Source: DAOUKH01 sp965207995 (GTDB taxonomy: Bacteria; Chloroflexota; Dehalococcoidia; SHYB01). From it: a stretch of DNA of 64,000 nucleotides. Positions 1 through 8,148 of the stretch are shown piece by piece. Below the pieces are notes generated by a model, which ran no database searches, was not told the origin of the DNA, and worked only from the letters and a program-made list of their open reading frames with translations. The stretch spans positions 930,001 through 994,000 of the forward strand of contig OZ242299.1 of assembly GCA_965207995.1 (NCBI GenBank), read 5' to 3'. Each line of letters opens with the position of its first letter. The first letter of the stretch is position 1. Both the position numbers and the translations under genes were made by a program.

Positions 1-558
1 CAGCACCTCGGCCGCAACACGGCGGTCAAGATGGGCTACTCCCCCGCCGACACCGTGGTCTGGGACCCCTTCCAGCCGCTGGGGGGCAACACCGAGGAGG
101 CGCTCCGCGAGGCGACGTTCATCCTCTGGCGGGGTCACTGCTCGGTGCACAAGCGCTTCACCGTGGGCCAGATCGAGGATGCCCGTAAGAACTTCCCGGG
201 CATCAACGTCATCGTCCACCCCGAATGCGAGCTCGAAGTGGCCCAGATCGCCGACTACATCGGCTCGACGGAGCGCATCATCGAGACCGTCGCCGGCGCG
301 CCCGCCGGCACCTCCTGGGCCGTGGGCACCGAGATCAACCTCGTGAACCGGCTCGCCGCCGAGCACCCCGACAAGACCATCTTCTGCCTCGACCCGGTCA
401 TCTGCCCCTGCTCGACCATGTACCGCATCCATCCCGCCTACCTTGCTTGGGTGATCGAGGCCCTCGCCGAGGGCGAGGTCGTCAACCAGGTCTCCGTGGA
501 CGAGACGGTGACCCACTGGGCCAGGGTGGCGCTGGAGCGCATGCTCGCCACGACCTAA
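1..558 (+). CDS. nadA: Quinolinate synthase NadA, 3' part (5' end outside window)
   Basis: Quinolinate synthase condenses iminoaspartate with dihydroxyacetone phosphate to quinolinate in de novo NAD synthesis, using a [4Fe-4S] cluster. The frame is open from the first base and opens with the family motif HLGRNTA, so the gene is cut by the window edge and 185 residues remain. Two of the expected three cluster cysteines are visible, in HPEC (about residue 76 of the fragment) and in the CPC segment before the C-terminus; the first lies upstream of the window. The motif RGHCSVH is also typical. nadB follows after 28 nt on the same strand, which supports an nadA-nadB operon. Confidence 0.95.
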   Translation, partial: QHLGRNTAVKMGYSPADTVVWDPFQPLGGNTEEALREATFILWRGHCSVHKRFTVGQIEDARKNFPGINVIVHPECELEVAQIADYIGSTERIIETVAGAPAGTSWAVGTEINLVNRLAAEHPDKTIFCLDPVICPCSTMYRIHPAYLAWVIEALAEGEVVNQVSVDETVTHWARVALERMLATT

Positions 559-586
559 CCGGCGGCAACAGACGAGAACACGGCGT

Positions 587-2134
587 TTGAACGCGCACTA
601 CGACTTCGTCATCGTCGGCTCCGGCATCGCCGGGCTCTACACCGCCCTCCTCGCCTCGGAGTCGGCGAGCGTCCTCGTCCTCACCAAGGGCAGCGTCCAG
701 GACTGCAATACGCAGTACGCGCAGGGCGGCATCGCGGCGCCCATCGGCCCCGGCGACACCCCACGGCGGCACGCCGACGACACCGGCCGCGCGGGCGCAG
801 GCCTCTGCGACCCCGTCAACGTCGAAATCCTGACTCGCGACGCGCCCGGCCGCATCGCCGACCTGATCCGGCTCGGCGTGCCCTTTGACTCGATGGAGGG
901 CGAGATCGTCTTGGCGCGGGAGGGGGCGCACTCCGTACCCCGCGTCCTGCACGCCGGCGGCGACGCGACCGGCCGGCACATCGAGACAACGCTGCTCGAC
1001 GCGGCGCGCAGCCGGGGCATCCCCATCCGCGAGTTCGCGCTGGCGGCCGACGCCGTTGTCGAAGACGGCAAGGTGCGCGGCCTGGACGTGCTCGACCTCG
1101 CGACCGGGACTCGGGAGCGAATCGGCTGCGGCCACCTCGTGCTCGCCACCGGCGGAGCGGGACGCCTCTACCGCATCACCACGAACTCCAGCGTGGTCAC
1201 CGGCGACGGCGTCGCCCTGGGATTCCGGGCCGGGGCCGAGGTCATGGACATGGAGTTCTTCCAGTTCCATCCCACCGCCCTCCGCCTGCCCGATGCCCCG
1301 CCCTTCCTCATCTCGGAGGCGGTGCGCGGCGAGGGCGGCGTCCTGCTCAACGCTGACGAACGGCGGTTCATGGAGCGGTACGCCGGCGACGGCGAGCTGG
1401 CGGCGCGGGACATCGTCGCGCGCGCCATCGTGGCCGAGATGCGGGAGACCGGCGCCGACAACGTCCTCCTCGACGTGCGGCACCTCGATCCCGGTACGGT
1501 CACCTCCCGCTTCCCCTCGATCTACCAGTTCTGCCTCCAGTACGGCCTCGACATCACCAAAGAGCCCATCCCCGTGGCCCCCGCGGCCCACTACATGATG
1601 GGCGGCCTGCGGGTGACACCGGACGGGCGCACCAACGTCCCCGGCCTCCTCGCGGCGGGCGAGACCGCGTGCACCGGCGCGCACGGCGCGAACCGGCTCG
1701 CCAGCAACTCGCTCCTGGAAACGCTGGTCTTCGCCCGGCGCATGGTCGACGAGGCCCAAGGAACGGCGACGACGGCCATCGAAGAGCCGCCCGTCCGCCG
1801 CGAAGAACGCCGCGTCCTGCCCGCCCGCGAGGTCGACCCCCACGCCTATCCCGTGCCCACGCTCGACGCGCTGCAGAACCTAATGTGGGACCACGTCGGC
1901 ATAGAACGCGACGCCGATGGGCTCACCCACGCGGCGAACACGCTGACCGCCTGGGAAACGTCGCTCCCCGATCCGGCCGACCGCGCCGGCTACGACCTCC
2001 GCAACGCCGTCGTCACCGCCCGTCTCATCGCCGAATCGGCCCTAGCCCGGGAAGAAAGCCGCGGCGCCCACACCCGCACCGACTTCCCCCACACCTCCCG
2101 CGCCTGGGAACGCCGCCTCGTCTACACGGGCTAG
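587..2134 (+). CDS. nadB: L-aspartate oxidase NadB
   Basis: This FAD enzyme oxidises L-aspartate to iminoaspartate, the substrate of NadA encoded just upstream. The 515-residue product has an N-terminal Rossmann motif (VGSGIAGLY, about residues 10-18), the flavoprotein-subunit signatures GGIAAP and GGDATGRH, and the RGEGG segment carrying the catalytic arginine around residue 245. The length is normal for the family. The start is a TTG; no better start precedes the Rossmann motif. nadC is not adjacent. Confidence 0.95.
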   Translation: MNAHYDFVIVGSGIAGLYTALLASESASVLVLTKGSVQDCNTQYAQGGIAAPIGPGDTPRRHADDTGRAGAGLCDPVNVEILTRDAPGRIADLIRLGVPFDSMEGEIVLAREGAHSVPRVLHAGGDATGRHIETTLLDAARSRGIPIREFALAADAVVEDGKVRGLDVLDLATGTRERIGCGHLVLATGGAGRLYRITTNSSVVTGDGVALGFRAGAEVMDMEFFQFHPTALRLPDAPPFLISEAVRGEGGVLLNADERRFMERYAGDGELAARDIVARAIVAEMRETGADNVLLDVRHLDPGTVTSRFPSIYQFCLQYGLDITKEPIPVAPAAHYMMGGLRVTPDGRTNVPGLLAAGETACTGAHGANRLASNSLLETLVFARRMVDEAQGTATTAIEEPPVRREERRVLPAREVDPHAYPVPTLDALQNLMWDHVGIERDADGLTHAANTLTAWETSLPDPADRAGYDLRNAVVTARLIAESALAREESRGAHTRTDFPHTSRAWERRLVYTG

Positions 2135-2164
2135 CTAAGTCCGCCGCCTACGCTGAGGAGCGCC

Positions 2165-2231
2165 CCTTAAGCCTCTCCCCCTCTGGGGGAGATTTGAGAG
2201 AGGGCACGCGCCACAGGCGCGTCGGCGGGGC
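2165..2231 (+). repeat. Palindromic repeat R1
   Basis: This is one copy of a repeat found about ten times in the window. It consists of a short hairpin (CCCCCTCTGGGGG core), a GAGAGAGGGCACGC middle and a second hairpin of the CGCGCC...GGCGCG type. It fills the gap between nadB and the convergent small gene at 2241, so it may act as a bidirectional 3' end structure. Confidence 0.8.
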
Positions 2232-2240
2232 CGCCGGCCG

Positions 2241-2483
2241 CTACTCTGCCGCCACGATTTGCGTGTTGTGGCGCACCACGACCTGGGGGTCGCCGTCCTG
2301 GTCGTAGACGGGTTGGCCTTGGTCGTCCAGCACGCGGAAGATCCTCGCCACCGTCGTCTTCACGCGGACCGAGCCGCCGTCGAGGAACTTGTACTCGTTC
2401 CAGTCCTCGCGGACGATCTCGAAGTCCTCTTCCCTGGCGTTGACCTCTCTGTCGCCGACCCGGATCTTCTTCATGGGCTTCAC
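2241..2483 (-). CDS. Small conserved-looking hypothetical protein (80 aa)
   Basis: I do not recognise a family. The 80-residue product is charged and soluble, with no signal peptide or membrane segment; its C-terminal half looks like a beta-rich domain (segments such as VARIFRVLDDQGQPVY). The start is taken as GTG at 2483 because a GGGAG ribosome site lies about 6 nt upstream; an in-frame ATG sits three codons later at 2474. It is 41 nt downstream of the EthD-like gene on the same strand, so the two are probably co-transcribed. Codon use matches the neighbours. Confidence 0.65.
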   Translation of the reverse strand: MKPMKKIRVGDREVNAREEDFEIVREDWNEYKFLDGGSVRVKTTVARIFRVLDDQGQPVYDQDGDPQVVVRHNTQIVAAE

Positions 2484-2524
2484 TGGACTCTCCCTGTTAT
2501 GCGCGCGGTCCGTGCGAGAGCGGC

Positions 2525-3172
2525 CTACTTCAGGCGGGCGTAGTGCCCGAGGTGGCGGAGCTTGAGCGCCTCCGGCGGCGGCGACATCTTGGCGTTGGCC
2601 CTGGAGATGCGGTCGGCCTCGTCGGGGTCGAGCTCGGACTCGTAGACGGCGAGGAAGCGTCCGTACTGCTCGACCGGCTCGCAGATCTCGTAGCGGGTCG
2701 CGGTGTGATAGGCCCCGCTTGCCAGGAACTCCGAGATGTGGGTGGTGTTGTACCACTCGTTGAAGTCGTCGACGGTCGCCTCGTCGTTGTAGTCGACGTT
2801 GACCAGCAGGACGCTCTTGGTCGGCTTGCCGCCGTGCGGCGAGGCGTGGAGCAACCGGAAGGTGCTCATCAACGCGACGTCCGACGCCGGCCGCGGTGCG
2901 TTGGGATTGGCGCTCGCGGCTAAGGCCTGACGCAGGTCGCTCCAGGCGCCCTCAACGTCGTCGCGGGGGCACTCATACATGGCCATGTGCGTCGCGTCGG
3001 ACGGCGCACGGCCGCCGGTGCGCTCGAACCGGGCGCCGGAAGTGAAGATGCCGGGGTCGAGCACCTCCGGCATGTGCACGTCGATGTACCACGCGCCCCA
3101 CGCCGCGGCGTCCTCGCCACCGGCCGCGGAGTTCATCACCACGAAGGCTCCCTTATGCTCACGTCCGTCCAT
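2525..3172 (-). CDS. EthD-like dimeric alpha/beta-barrel protein, two repeats
   Basis: The 215-residue product contains two related halves, each with a W-Y-x5-H-[IM] segment (WYIDVHMPEVL near residue 28 and EWYNTTHISEFL near 120) followed by a basic/aromatic strand. This pattern is typical of EthD / dimeric alpha-beta barrel proteins, which often act on polyketide-like or aromatic compounds. The ATG at 3172 follows an AGAAGGAGA ribosome site, so the longer upstream reading frame is not used. It lies 25 nt after the acyl-CoA dehydrogenase gene on the same strand. The substrate is unknown. A second EthD-like protein is encoded at 63213-63995. Confidence 0.75.
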   Translation of the reverse strand: MDGREHKGAFVVMNSAAGGEDAAAWGAWYIDVHMPEVLDPGIFTSGARFERTGGRAPSDATHMAMYECPRDDVEGAWSDLRQALAASANPNAPRPASDVALMSTFRLLHASPHGGKPTKSVLLVNVDYNDEATVDDFNEWYNTTHISEFLASGAYHTATRYEICEPVEQYGRFLAVYESELDPDEADRISRANAKMSPPPEALKLRHLGHYARLK

Positions 3173-3197
3173 GCCGTCTCCTTCTGTCTGTTCTGCT

Positions 3198-4379
3198 CTA
3201 GCCGCGCGGCAGTCCGAGCCCGCGCGTCGCCACAATGTTGCGTTGCACCTCGGACGTTCCCCCGCGGAGGGTGAACGAGAGGTCGTTGACGTACTCCGCG
3301 GTCGGCCAGCCGTCCAGAATGGCGTACTCCGACCCCCGGTGCACCTGCCCCGCGAGCCCCATGATGCGCATCCCCACCTGCGAGATGCGCTGGGCTATCT
3401 CGGTGCCGATGAGCTTGGAGGCCGACGCCTCCTGGTTCGGTATCTTCCCCTGCGACTGCATGAAGCCGACGCGGTAGGCGAGCATCCTGCCCGCGTGGTT
3501 GGCGATGGCGACGTCGGCGAGCGCGTTCTTGAGCGCGGCGGGCAGCGCCGAGCCCCCGTTCGCGGCCATCTCGCCGGCGATCTCGACGAGCTCGTCGATG
3601 GAGCGCTGCCCCGAGGCGAACTTGGCGATGCCCGAACGCTCGAAGTCGAGCGTCGTCGTCGCCACGTACCAGCCGCGGTTCTCCTCACCGATCATCATGT
3701 GCTTGGGCACGCGGACGTCGTCGAAGAAGACCTGGTTGAAGTAGTGCACGCCGAGGGGGTTGAGGATTGGGCGCACGGTGATGCCGGGCAAGTCCATGGG
3801 GATGAGAAAGACGGAGATGCCGCGGTGCTTCGGCGCTTCGGGGTCGGTGCGGGTGAGGAGGATGCAGCGGTTCGACCGGTGGGCGCCGCTCGTCCAGATC
3901 TTCGAGCCGTTGACCACGTAGTCGTCGCCGTCGGCCACGGCGGCGCACTGGAGCGAGGCCAGGTCCGACCCCGATCCCGGCTCGCTGAAGCCCTGACAGT
4001 AGATGTGCTCGCCCGCCCTGATCGGGGGCAGGATCTCCTGCCGCTGCGCCTCCGTGCCGTGGACCATCACCGTCGGCGCGACGAGGTTGACCCCGGTGGA
4101 GAGATCGCGCTGCGGCGCGCGGAAGTACGACTGCTCCTCGTTGTAGACCATCTGGTCGAGGACGGAGAGGCCCCTGCCGCCGTACTCCGGGGGCCAGGCC
4201 ATCGTCAGCCAGCCGCGCTCGACGAGGCGGGCGGTGAAGTCGCGGATCAGCCCCCAGTACTCGTCCTCGAAGTAGGAATCGGGGTAGACGCCGCGCCACC
4301 CCTCGGGCAGCGCCTCACGCAGGAAGCTCCGCACCTCGAGGCGGAAGTCATCCTGCTCCTTGGTAAAGCGAAACTCCAT
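3198..4379 (-). CDS. Acyl-CoA dehydrogenase family protein
   Basis: This is a flavoprotein that would oxidise an acyl-CoA thioester at the alpha-beta bond and pass electrons to ETF. The 393-residue product matches the usual family length. It shows the N-terminal helical domain, the beta-domain motif FSEPGSGSDLASL (FAD/substrate contacts), and the C-terminal helical domain with QVHRGSEYAILDGWPTAEYVNDL and RGGTSEVQRN. The last segment has G-G-T-S where many family members have E-G-T-x, so the catalytic base may differ from the usual C-terminal Glu. The ATG at 4379 has GGAG 6 nt upstream and is preferred to a TTG 12 nt earlier. Confidence 0.9.
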   Translation of the reverse strand: MEFRFTKEQDDFRLEVRSFLREALPEGWRGVYPDSYFEDEYWGLIRDFTARLVERGWLTMAWPPEYGGRGLSVLDQMVYNEEQSYFRAPQRDLSTGVNLVAPTVMVHGTEAQRQEILPPIRAGEHIYCQGFSEPGSGSDLASLQCAAVADGDDYVVNGSKIWTSGAHRSNRCILLTRTDPEAPKHRGISVFLIPMDLPGITVRPILNPLGVHYFNQVFFDDVRVPKHMMIGEENRGWYVATTTLDFERSGIAKFASGQRSIDELVEIAGEMAANGGSALPAALKNALADVAIANHAGRMLAYRVGFMQSQGKIPNQEASASKLIGTEIAQRISQVGMRIMGLAGQVHRGSEYAILDGWPTAEYVNDLSFTLRGGTSEVQRNIVATRGLGLPRG

Positions 4380-4513
4380 GCACGGCTCCAACGGTCGGGA
4401 CGGCCCGATTCTAGGCGCGGGGAGGTGAGGCGTAAAGCGCGGCGGCGCGCGGTACCTCCAGGCTATCGGCCCACGACGAAAGAGCAGCGCTTGTCCGGGA
4501 GGGCGGCCCTGTC

Positions 4514-4804
4514 CTAAGAGACCCCATCGCAGATGATGGTGCTGCAGATGGTGCTCCGCGAGCGGATCTTGGCAAGCTCCTGGTACTCCGGCGAGTTGAC
4601 GAAGGCCCGGGCCTTGGCGAGGTCTCCGAACTCTATGACGACGACTCGGTCATGCGTCCGGTCGCTGTCCACGACCTCGATGATGCCCCTGCGCACCAGA
4701 TACCGGCCGTTGTGGGCCTCCACGAGATCCCCTATTCGATTGGAGAATTGAGTGAGCAGCTCCGCGTCGGTGACTTCCATGTCGGCGATCAAATACGCTG
4801 CCAT
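4514..4804 (-). CDS. DUF1330 domain protein
   Basis: The 96-residue product starts MAAYLIADMEV and contains the NGRYLVRRG and VVVIEFGDLAKARAFVNSPEYQ segments that mark DUF1330, a small ferredoxin-like-fold family related to dimeric alpha-beta barrels. The biochemical role is not established. It follows the membrane protein gene at 4857 on the same strand by 52 nt. A GAGAGG site upstream supports the ATG. Confidence 0.85.
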   Translation of the reverse strand: MAAYLIADMEVTDAELLTQFSNRIGDLVEAHNGRYLVRRGIIEVVDSDRTHDRVVVIEFGDLAKARAFVNSPEYQELAKIRSRSTICSTIICDGVS

Positions 4805-4856
4805 CTCAATACCTCTCTTCTGGCTTCATTCTCGAACCTGGAACCTTCACGACCCT

Positions 4857-5261
4857 CTACCGCCCGCGCCACCACGCCACGCCGGTGAGGGCGGCGGAAA
4901 AGGCGAACATGGCGATGCCGAGGGGGACGTGCAAGGCGGAGAACCAGCGGTAGTCGACGGTACCTTCGCCGAGGGCTTGCTGCACGGTCCACAGGGCGGC
5001 GAGGGCGGCGGTGGCCGGGACGATTCGGGTGGCGGGGTCGAAGCCGGCGCGGAGGGCGGCGGGGAGGATGACGGCGAGAACGACGGCGAAGGAGATGCGT
5101 CCCAGCCAGAGGTGGATGTCGAGCATCGTGGCGCCACCGCCGGAGTAGAAGCCGCCGAACAGGAAGCCCTGGAGCAGGACGACGAGCGGCGTCAGGGCGA
5201 TGAGGAGGCGGTAGGTCTTGGCGGCGGTGGGCCGCCGGGCGGGGTGCTCAGGCTGGGTCAC
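4857..5261 (-). CDS. Four-helix integral membrane protein
   Basis: The 134-residue product has four predicted membrane helices, roughly at residues 18-38, 48-66, 76-95 and 108-130. Histidines lie in or near helices 2 and 4 (IHLWLGR, ALHVPLG), which could be haem ligands as in small cytochrome-b-like or DUF6220-type proteins; that assignment is tentative. The start is GTG at 5261, with AGGAG 7 nt upstream. It is downstream of DUF4202 on the same strand, with repeat R1 between them. Confidence 0.7.
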   Translation of the reverse strand: MTQPEHPARRPTAAKTYRLLIALTPLVVLLQGFLFGGFYSGGGATMLDIHLWLGRISFAVVLAVILPAALRAGFDPATRIVPATAALAALWTVQQALGEGTVDYRWFSALHVPLGIAMFAFSAALTGVAWWRGR

Positions 5262-5297
5262 GCTGTTCTCCTGCGAGGCTTGGCGGTTGGCACGGGG

Positions 5298-5353
5298 TCG
5301 GCGCGCCTGCGGCGCGTGCCCTCTCTCAATCTCCCCCAGAGGGGGAGAGGCTT
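5298..5353 (-). repeat. Palindromic repeat R1, overlapping a gene 3' end
   Basis: This R1 copy lies in inverted orientation relative to the one at 2165. It covers the last codons and stop of the DUF4202 gene (stop at 5326-5328), so the last eight residues (SLSPSGGD) are encoded by the repeat. Confidence 0.8.
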
Positions 5354-5967
5354 GGACCAGATCGCCGCGCTTCGGTCTCCGCGGCTTGGACGGCGTCGTC
5401 GAGAAGACGGGCGGCGCGGTCTTCGAGAGCGAGAGCTCGGGCGGCGGAGCGGCCTTGGGGGCTCATCTTGCGCCAGGTGCTGACGAGGACTTCGACCATG
5501 CGGGCGTCGTCGTCGAGCTGGCCGGCGAAGTCGGCGAGCTGGGTCTCCATGAAGACGAGGCAGAGCGCGTCCTCCATGGCCTGGGCGTCGGGGTCGCGGC
5601 CGAGGCCGCGCTTGCGGACAAGGTCCTGGGCGCGCTTGACCTCGGCATCGTCGTAGCCGGCGTCGGCCATGATCTCGCCGAGCGCGTCGGCGTGGAAGCG
5701 CTGGAGGGCGGCGCGCCACCGGAGGTAGCCCTCGCGCCCGGCGGGGTAGGAGTCGCGGGGGCGCTCCCAGCGCCGGATGTGGTGGCCGCGGGCGGCGAGC
5801 AGGAGCGGCTCAGCGGCCCCGGGGCGCAGGGCGCGGACCCAGCGGGTCATCATCTCGGCGTGGGCGGCTTCCTTAGGGCGGGGAACGCCGTCGACGGTCA
5901 GCGTGTTGGGGTCGGCGGCGTTGGCGTCGTCGATGCGGCGAATCGCTTCGTCGAAGCGGGCGGTCAT
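5326..5967 (-). CDS. DUF4202 domain protein
   Basis: The 213-residue product has the DUF4202 hallmarks: an N-terminal FDEAIRRIDDANAADP segment, GHHIRRWERPRDSYP and a long helical C-terminal half. The family's biochemical role is not established, although it recurs in small-molecule metabolism contexts. Its ATG overlaps the hemH stop (ATGA, 4 nt), so it should be translationally coupled to the haem genes. The final residues are encoded by repeat R1 and are unlikely to matter for function. Confidence 0.85.
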   Translation of the reverse strand: MTARFDEAIRRIDDANAADPNTLTVDGVPRPKEAAHAEMMTRWVRALRPGAAEPLLLAARGHHIRRWERPRDSYPAGREGYLRWRAALQRFHADALGEIMADAGYDDAEVKRAQDLVRKRGLGRDPDAQAMEDALCLVFMETQLADFAGQLDDDARMVEVLVSTWRKMSPQGRSAARALALEDRAARLLDDAVQAAETEARRSGPSLSPSGGD

Positions 5968-6992
5968 GGGAGCGGCCCTGTGGATTGGCCCTCGGCGGTT
6001 GGCGGGGGGCCCCTCATCTCAATCTTCTCCCGTGGGGAGAAGAGGTTTGCGGCCCAACCGGCGGCTTCGACTTCGCGGGCGACGACGGCGGCAAGGGCGT
6101 CGATGAAGGGGGGCCAGGCGTTGAAGGTCTCGATGCGGGAGAGGGAGAGGCCGGCCTCGACCGCCTGTTCGGACGCCGCCACGTCGATGTCGTAGAGGAC
6201 TTCGAGGTGGTCGGAGAGGAACTGGACGGGGACGATGAGGACGCGGTCGTGGCCCGCGTCGCGGAGGCCTGGGAAGAGGTCCTTGATGTCGGGCTTGAGC
6301 CACTCGACGGGCTGGTGCCCCGCGCTCTGGTAGGCGAGCCGCCAGCGGTCGGCGGCGAAGCCGCAACGCTCGGCGGCGAGGCGGGCCGTCTCTTCGAGCA
6401 TGCCGATGTAGCCCGGCTCGCGGTCGACGACCGCCTTCGGCATGCTGTGGGCGGTCATCAGGACGGGGACGCGGTCCCGGCTTTCAGGAGGCAGCCGTTC
6501 CAGGGCCTGCCCCATGCGGCGGGCCAGGGCGTCGATGAAGGCGGGCAGGGTATGCCACGAGCCGACGACCCGCACCTCACAGCCGTCGGGCAGCGACGCC
6601 TTGGCGTCATCGATGGCGGTGAGGTAGCCGCCCATGATGATGGGCGAGTACTGCGGCGAGAGAATGAGGCAGACCATGCGCCGCACTCCCTGGCCGGCGA
6701 GCGCTTCGAGCGCGTCGGCGATGAACGGCGGCGCGTTGCGCATGCCGACCGCGACGCGGTAGGCCCCCTCCTCGCGCCCGTTGAGGCGGGCTTCGAGCGC
6801 GGCGGCCTGCTCGCCGGTGATGCGGGTGAGCGGCGACCCTCCGATGACGCGGTAGCGCCGCTGCATCTCCTCGACGACCTCGGTGGGCGCAGGGGCGCCG
6901 CGGATTCGTTCGAGGTAGGCGGGCACGTCGTCGATGGTGGCCGCCGAGCCGAAGCTCATGAGCACGACGCCGACCGGCGCGCCGCTCGTCAC
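5964..6992 (-). CDS. hemH: Ferrochelatase HemH
   Basis: Ferrochelatase inserts Fe(II) into the porphyrin at the end of haem synthesis. The 342-residue product has GVVLMSFGSA at the N-terminus, SPQYSPIIMGGY, the TAHSMP motif (metal-site His) around residue 175, and FLSDHLEVLYDID with the conserved Glu. The start is GTG at 6992, which overlaps the hemE stop (GTGA); the longer frame is a shadow of hemE. The C-terminal tail after LFSPREKIEM is encoded by repeat R2, an odd low-conservation extension. Neither protoporphyrinogen oxidase nor coproporphyrinogen oxidase is adjacent. Confidence 0.93.
   Translation of the reverse strand: MTSGAPVGVVLMSFGSAATIDDVPAYLERIRGAPAPTEVVEEMQRRYRVIGGSPLTRITGEQAAALEARLNGREEGAYRVAVGMRNAPPFIADALEALAGQGVRRMVCLILSPQYSPIIMGGYLTAIDDAKASLPDGCEVRVVGSWHTLPAFIDALARRMGQALERLPPESRDRVPVLMTAHSMPKAVVDREPGYIGMLEETARLAAERCGFAADRWRLAYQSAGHQPVEWLKPDIKDLFPGLRDAGHDRVLIVPVQFLSDHLEVLYDIDVAASEQAVEAGLSLSRIETFNAWPPFIDALAAVVAREVEAAGWAANLFSPREKIEMRGPPPTAEGQSTGPLP
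6003..6050 (-). repeat. Palindromic repeat R2 inside the hemH 3' end
   Basis: This is a copy of the second repeat module (hairpin CTTCTCCC...GGGAGAAG followed by AT-GAGGGGCCCC), in inverted orientation. It lies wholly within the hemH reading frame and encodes the segment NLFSPREKIEMRGPP. Confidence 0.75.
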
Positions 6993-8038
6993 CGGCGGCT
7001 CTCCTCGTGCACCAGGTCGACGATGCGCTTGAGGTCGTCGGGGTTGGTGTCGGGAAGGACGCCGTGGCCGAGGTTGAAGACGTGGCCGGGCCGGCCGCCG
7101 GCGCGGCGCAGCACGTCGCGGACGCCGTCGCGAATCGTCTCCCACGGCGCGAGGAGGAGGACGGGATCGAGGTTGCCCTGGACGCCCTTGTCGTAGCCGA
7201 TGCGCTCCCACGCGTCGTCGAGGTTGACGCGCCAGTCGAGGCTCATGATGTCGCTGCCCGCGTCGCACATGAGGTCGAGGAGCGACGCGTTCCCGGTGCC
7301 GAAGTGGATGGTGGGGATGCCGGTCTCGCGGACGGCCTCGAAGATGCGGGTCACGTAGGGCAGCACCGACGTCTCGTACTGCCCGGGGCTCAGGACGCCG
7401 ACCCAGCTATCGAAGATCTGGACGACCTCGACGCCGGAGGCGACCTGCTCGCGAAGGTACCTGATCACGACCTCCGTGGTCTTGTCCATGAGCCTGGCCC
7501 AGAGGTCGGGGCGCGCGAGCATGAGACCCTTGGCCTTGTCGTAGTTGCGGGAGGGGCGGCCCTCAATCATGTAGCAGGCGAGGGTGAAGGGCGAGCCGGA
7601 GAAGCCGACGAGGGCGGCGCGGCCGTCGAGCTGCCGCCCGATCAGGCGGATGGCGTCGAAGAGATAGGGGGTCGCCTCGGCGGCGTCGATGACGCGGATC
7701 GCGTCGATCTGGGCCTCGGTGCGGATGGGGTCGTGGATGATGGGGCCGGTGTCGGGCTCGATGTGGAAGGGCACGCCCATGCCCTCGAGCGGGAGCATGA
7801 TGTCGGCGAACATGACCGCGGCGTCGACGCCGAGCCGGTCGACGGGCAGCAGGGTGACCTCGGCGCAGAGATCGGGGGTCTTGGCGATGGTCAGGATCTC
7901 GTACTTCTTGCGGAGGTCGCGGTACTCCTGGAAGCAGCGCCCCGCCTGGCGCATGAACCAGACCGGGGTGGCGTCGACCTCCCGGAGGCGGCAGGCGTCG
8001 AGCATGCGCCGCGCCCCGGCCTTGGAATCCGATGTCAT
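6989..8038 (-). CDS. hemE: Uroporphyrinogen decarboxylase HemE
   Basis: HemE decarboxylates uroporphyrinogen III to coproporphyrinogen III in the cytoplasm. The 349-residue product carries the two family signatures: PVWFMRQAGRC (N-terminal substrate-binding arginine, about residues 25-35) and GFSGSPFTLACYMIEG (about 145-160). ADIMLPLEGMG and the late HFGTGNASLL segment also fit. It is the first gene of hemE-hemH-DUF4202, all overlapping by 4 nt. Confidence 0.96.
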   Translation of the reverse strand: MTSDSKAGARRMLDACRLREVDATPVWFMRQAGRCFQEYRDLRKKYEILTIAKTPDLCAEVTLLPVDRLGVDAAVMFADIMLPLEGMGVPFHIEPDTGPIIHDPIRTEAQIDAIRVIDAAEATPYLFDAIRLIGRQLDGRAALVGFSGSPFTLACYMIEGRPSRNYDKAKGLMLARPDLWARLMDKTTEVVIRYLREQVASGVEVVQIFDSWVGVLSPGQYETSVLPYVTRIFEAVRETGIPTIHFGTGNASLLDLMCDAGSDIMSLDWRVNLDDAWERIGYDKGVQGNLDPVLLLAPWETIRDGVRDVLRRAGGRPGHVFNLGHGVLPDTNPDDLKRIVDLVHEESRR

Positions 8039-8148
8039 CGTCGCGCCCCCATGTTCAAGACCGGCCGCAGGCCGCGGGCCATTGTAGTGCAGTGTAGCGC
8101 ACGGGGAGCGGGGGCAATGTTGCCCGCGCGCGTGGTATCCTGCGCGCC

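Noticed and set aside
482..1843. 453-codon minus-strand frame opposite nadB
   Set aside because: It is an antisense shadow produced by high GC; the plus frame encodes full NadB motifs.
2979..4517. 512-codon plus-strand frame opposite the acyl-CoA dehydrogenase gene
   Set aside because: It has no recognisable domain and a Val/Asp/Arg-rich composition typical of antisense shadows.
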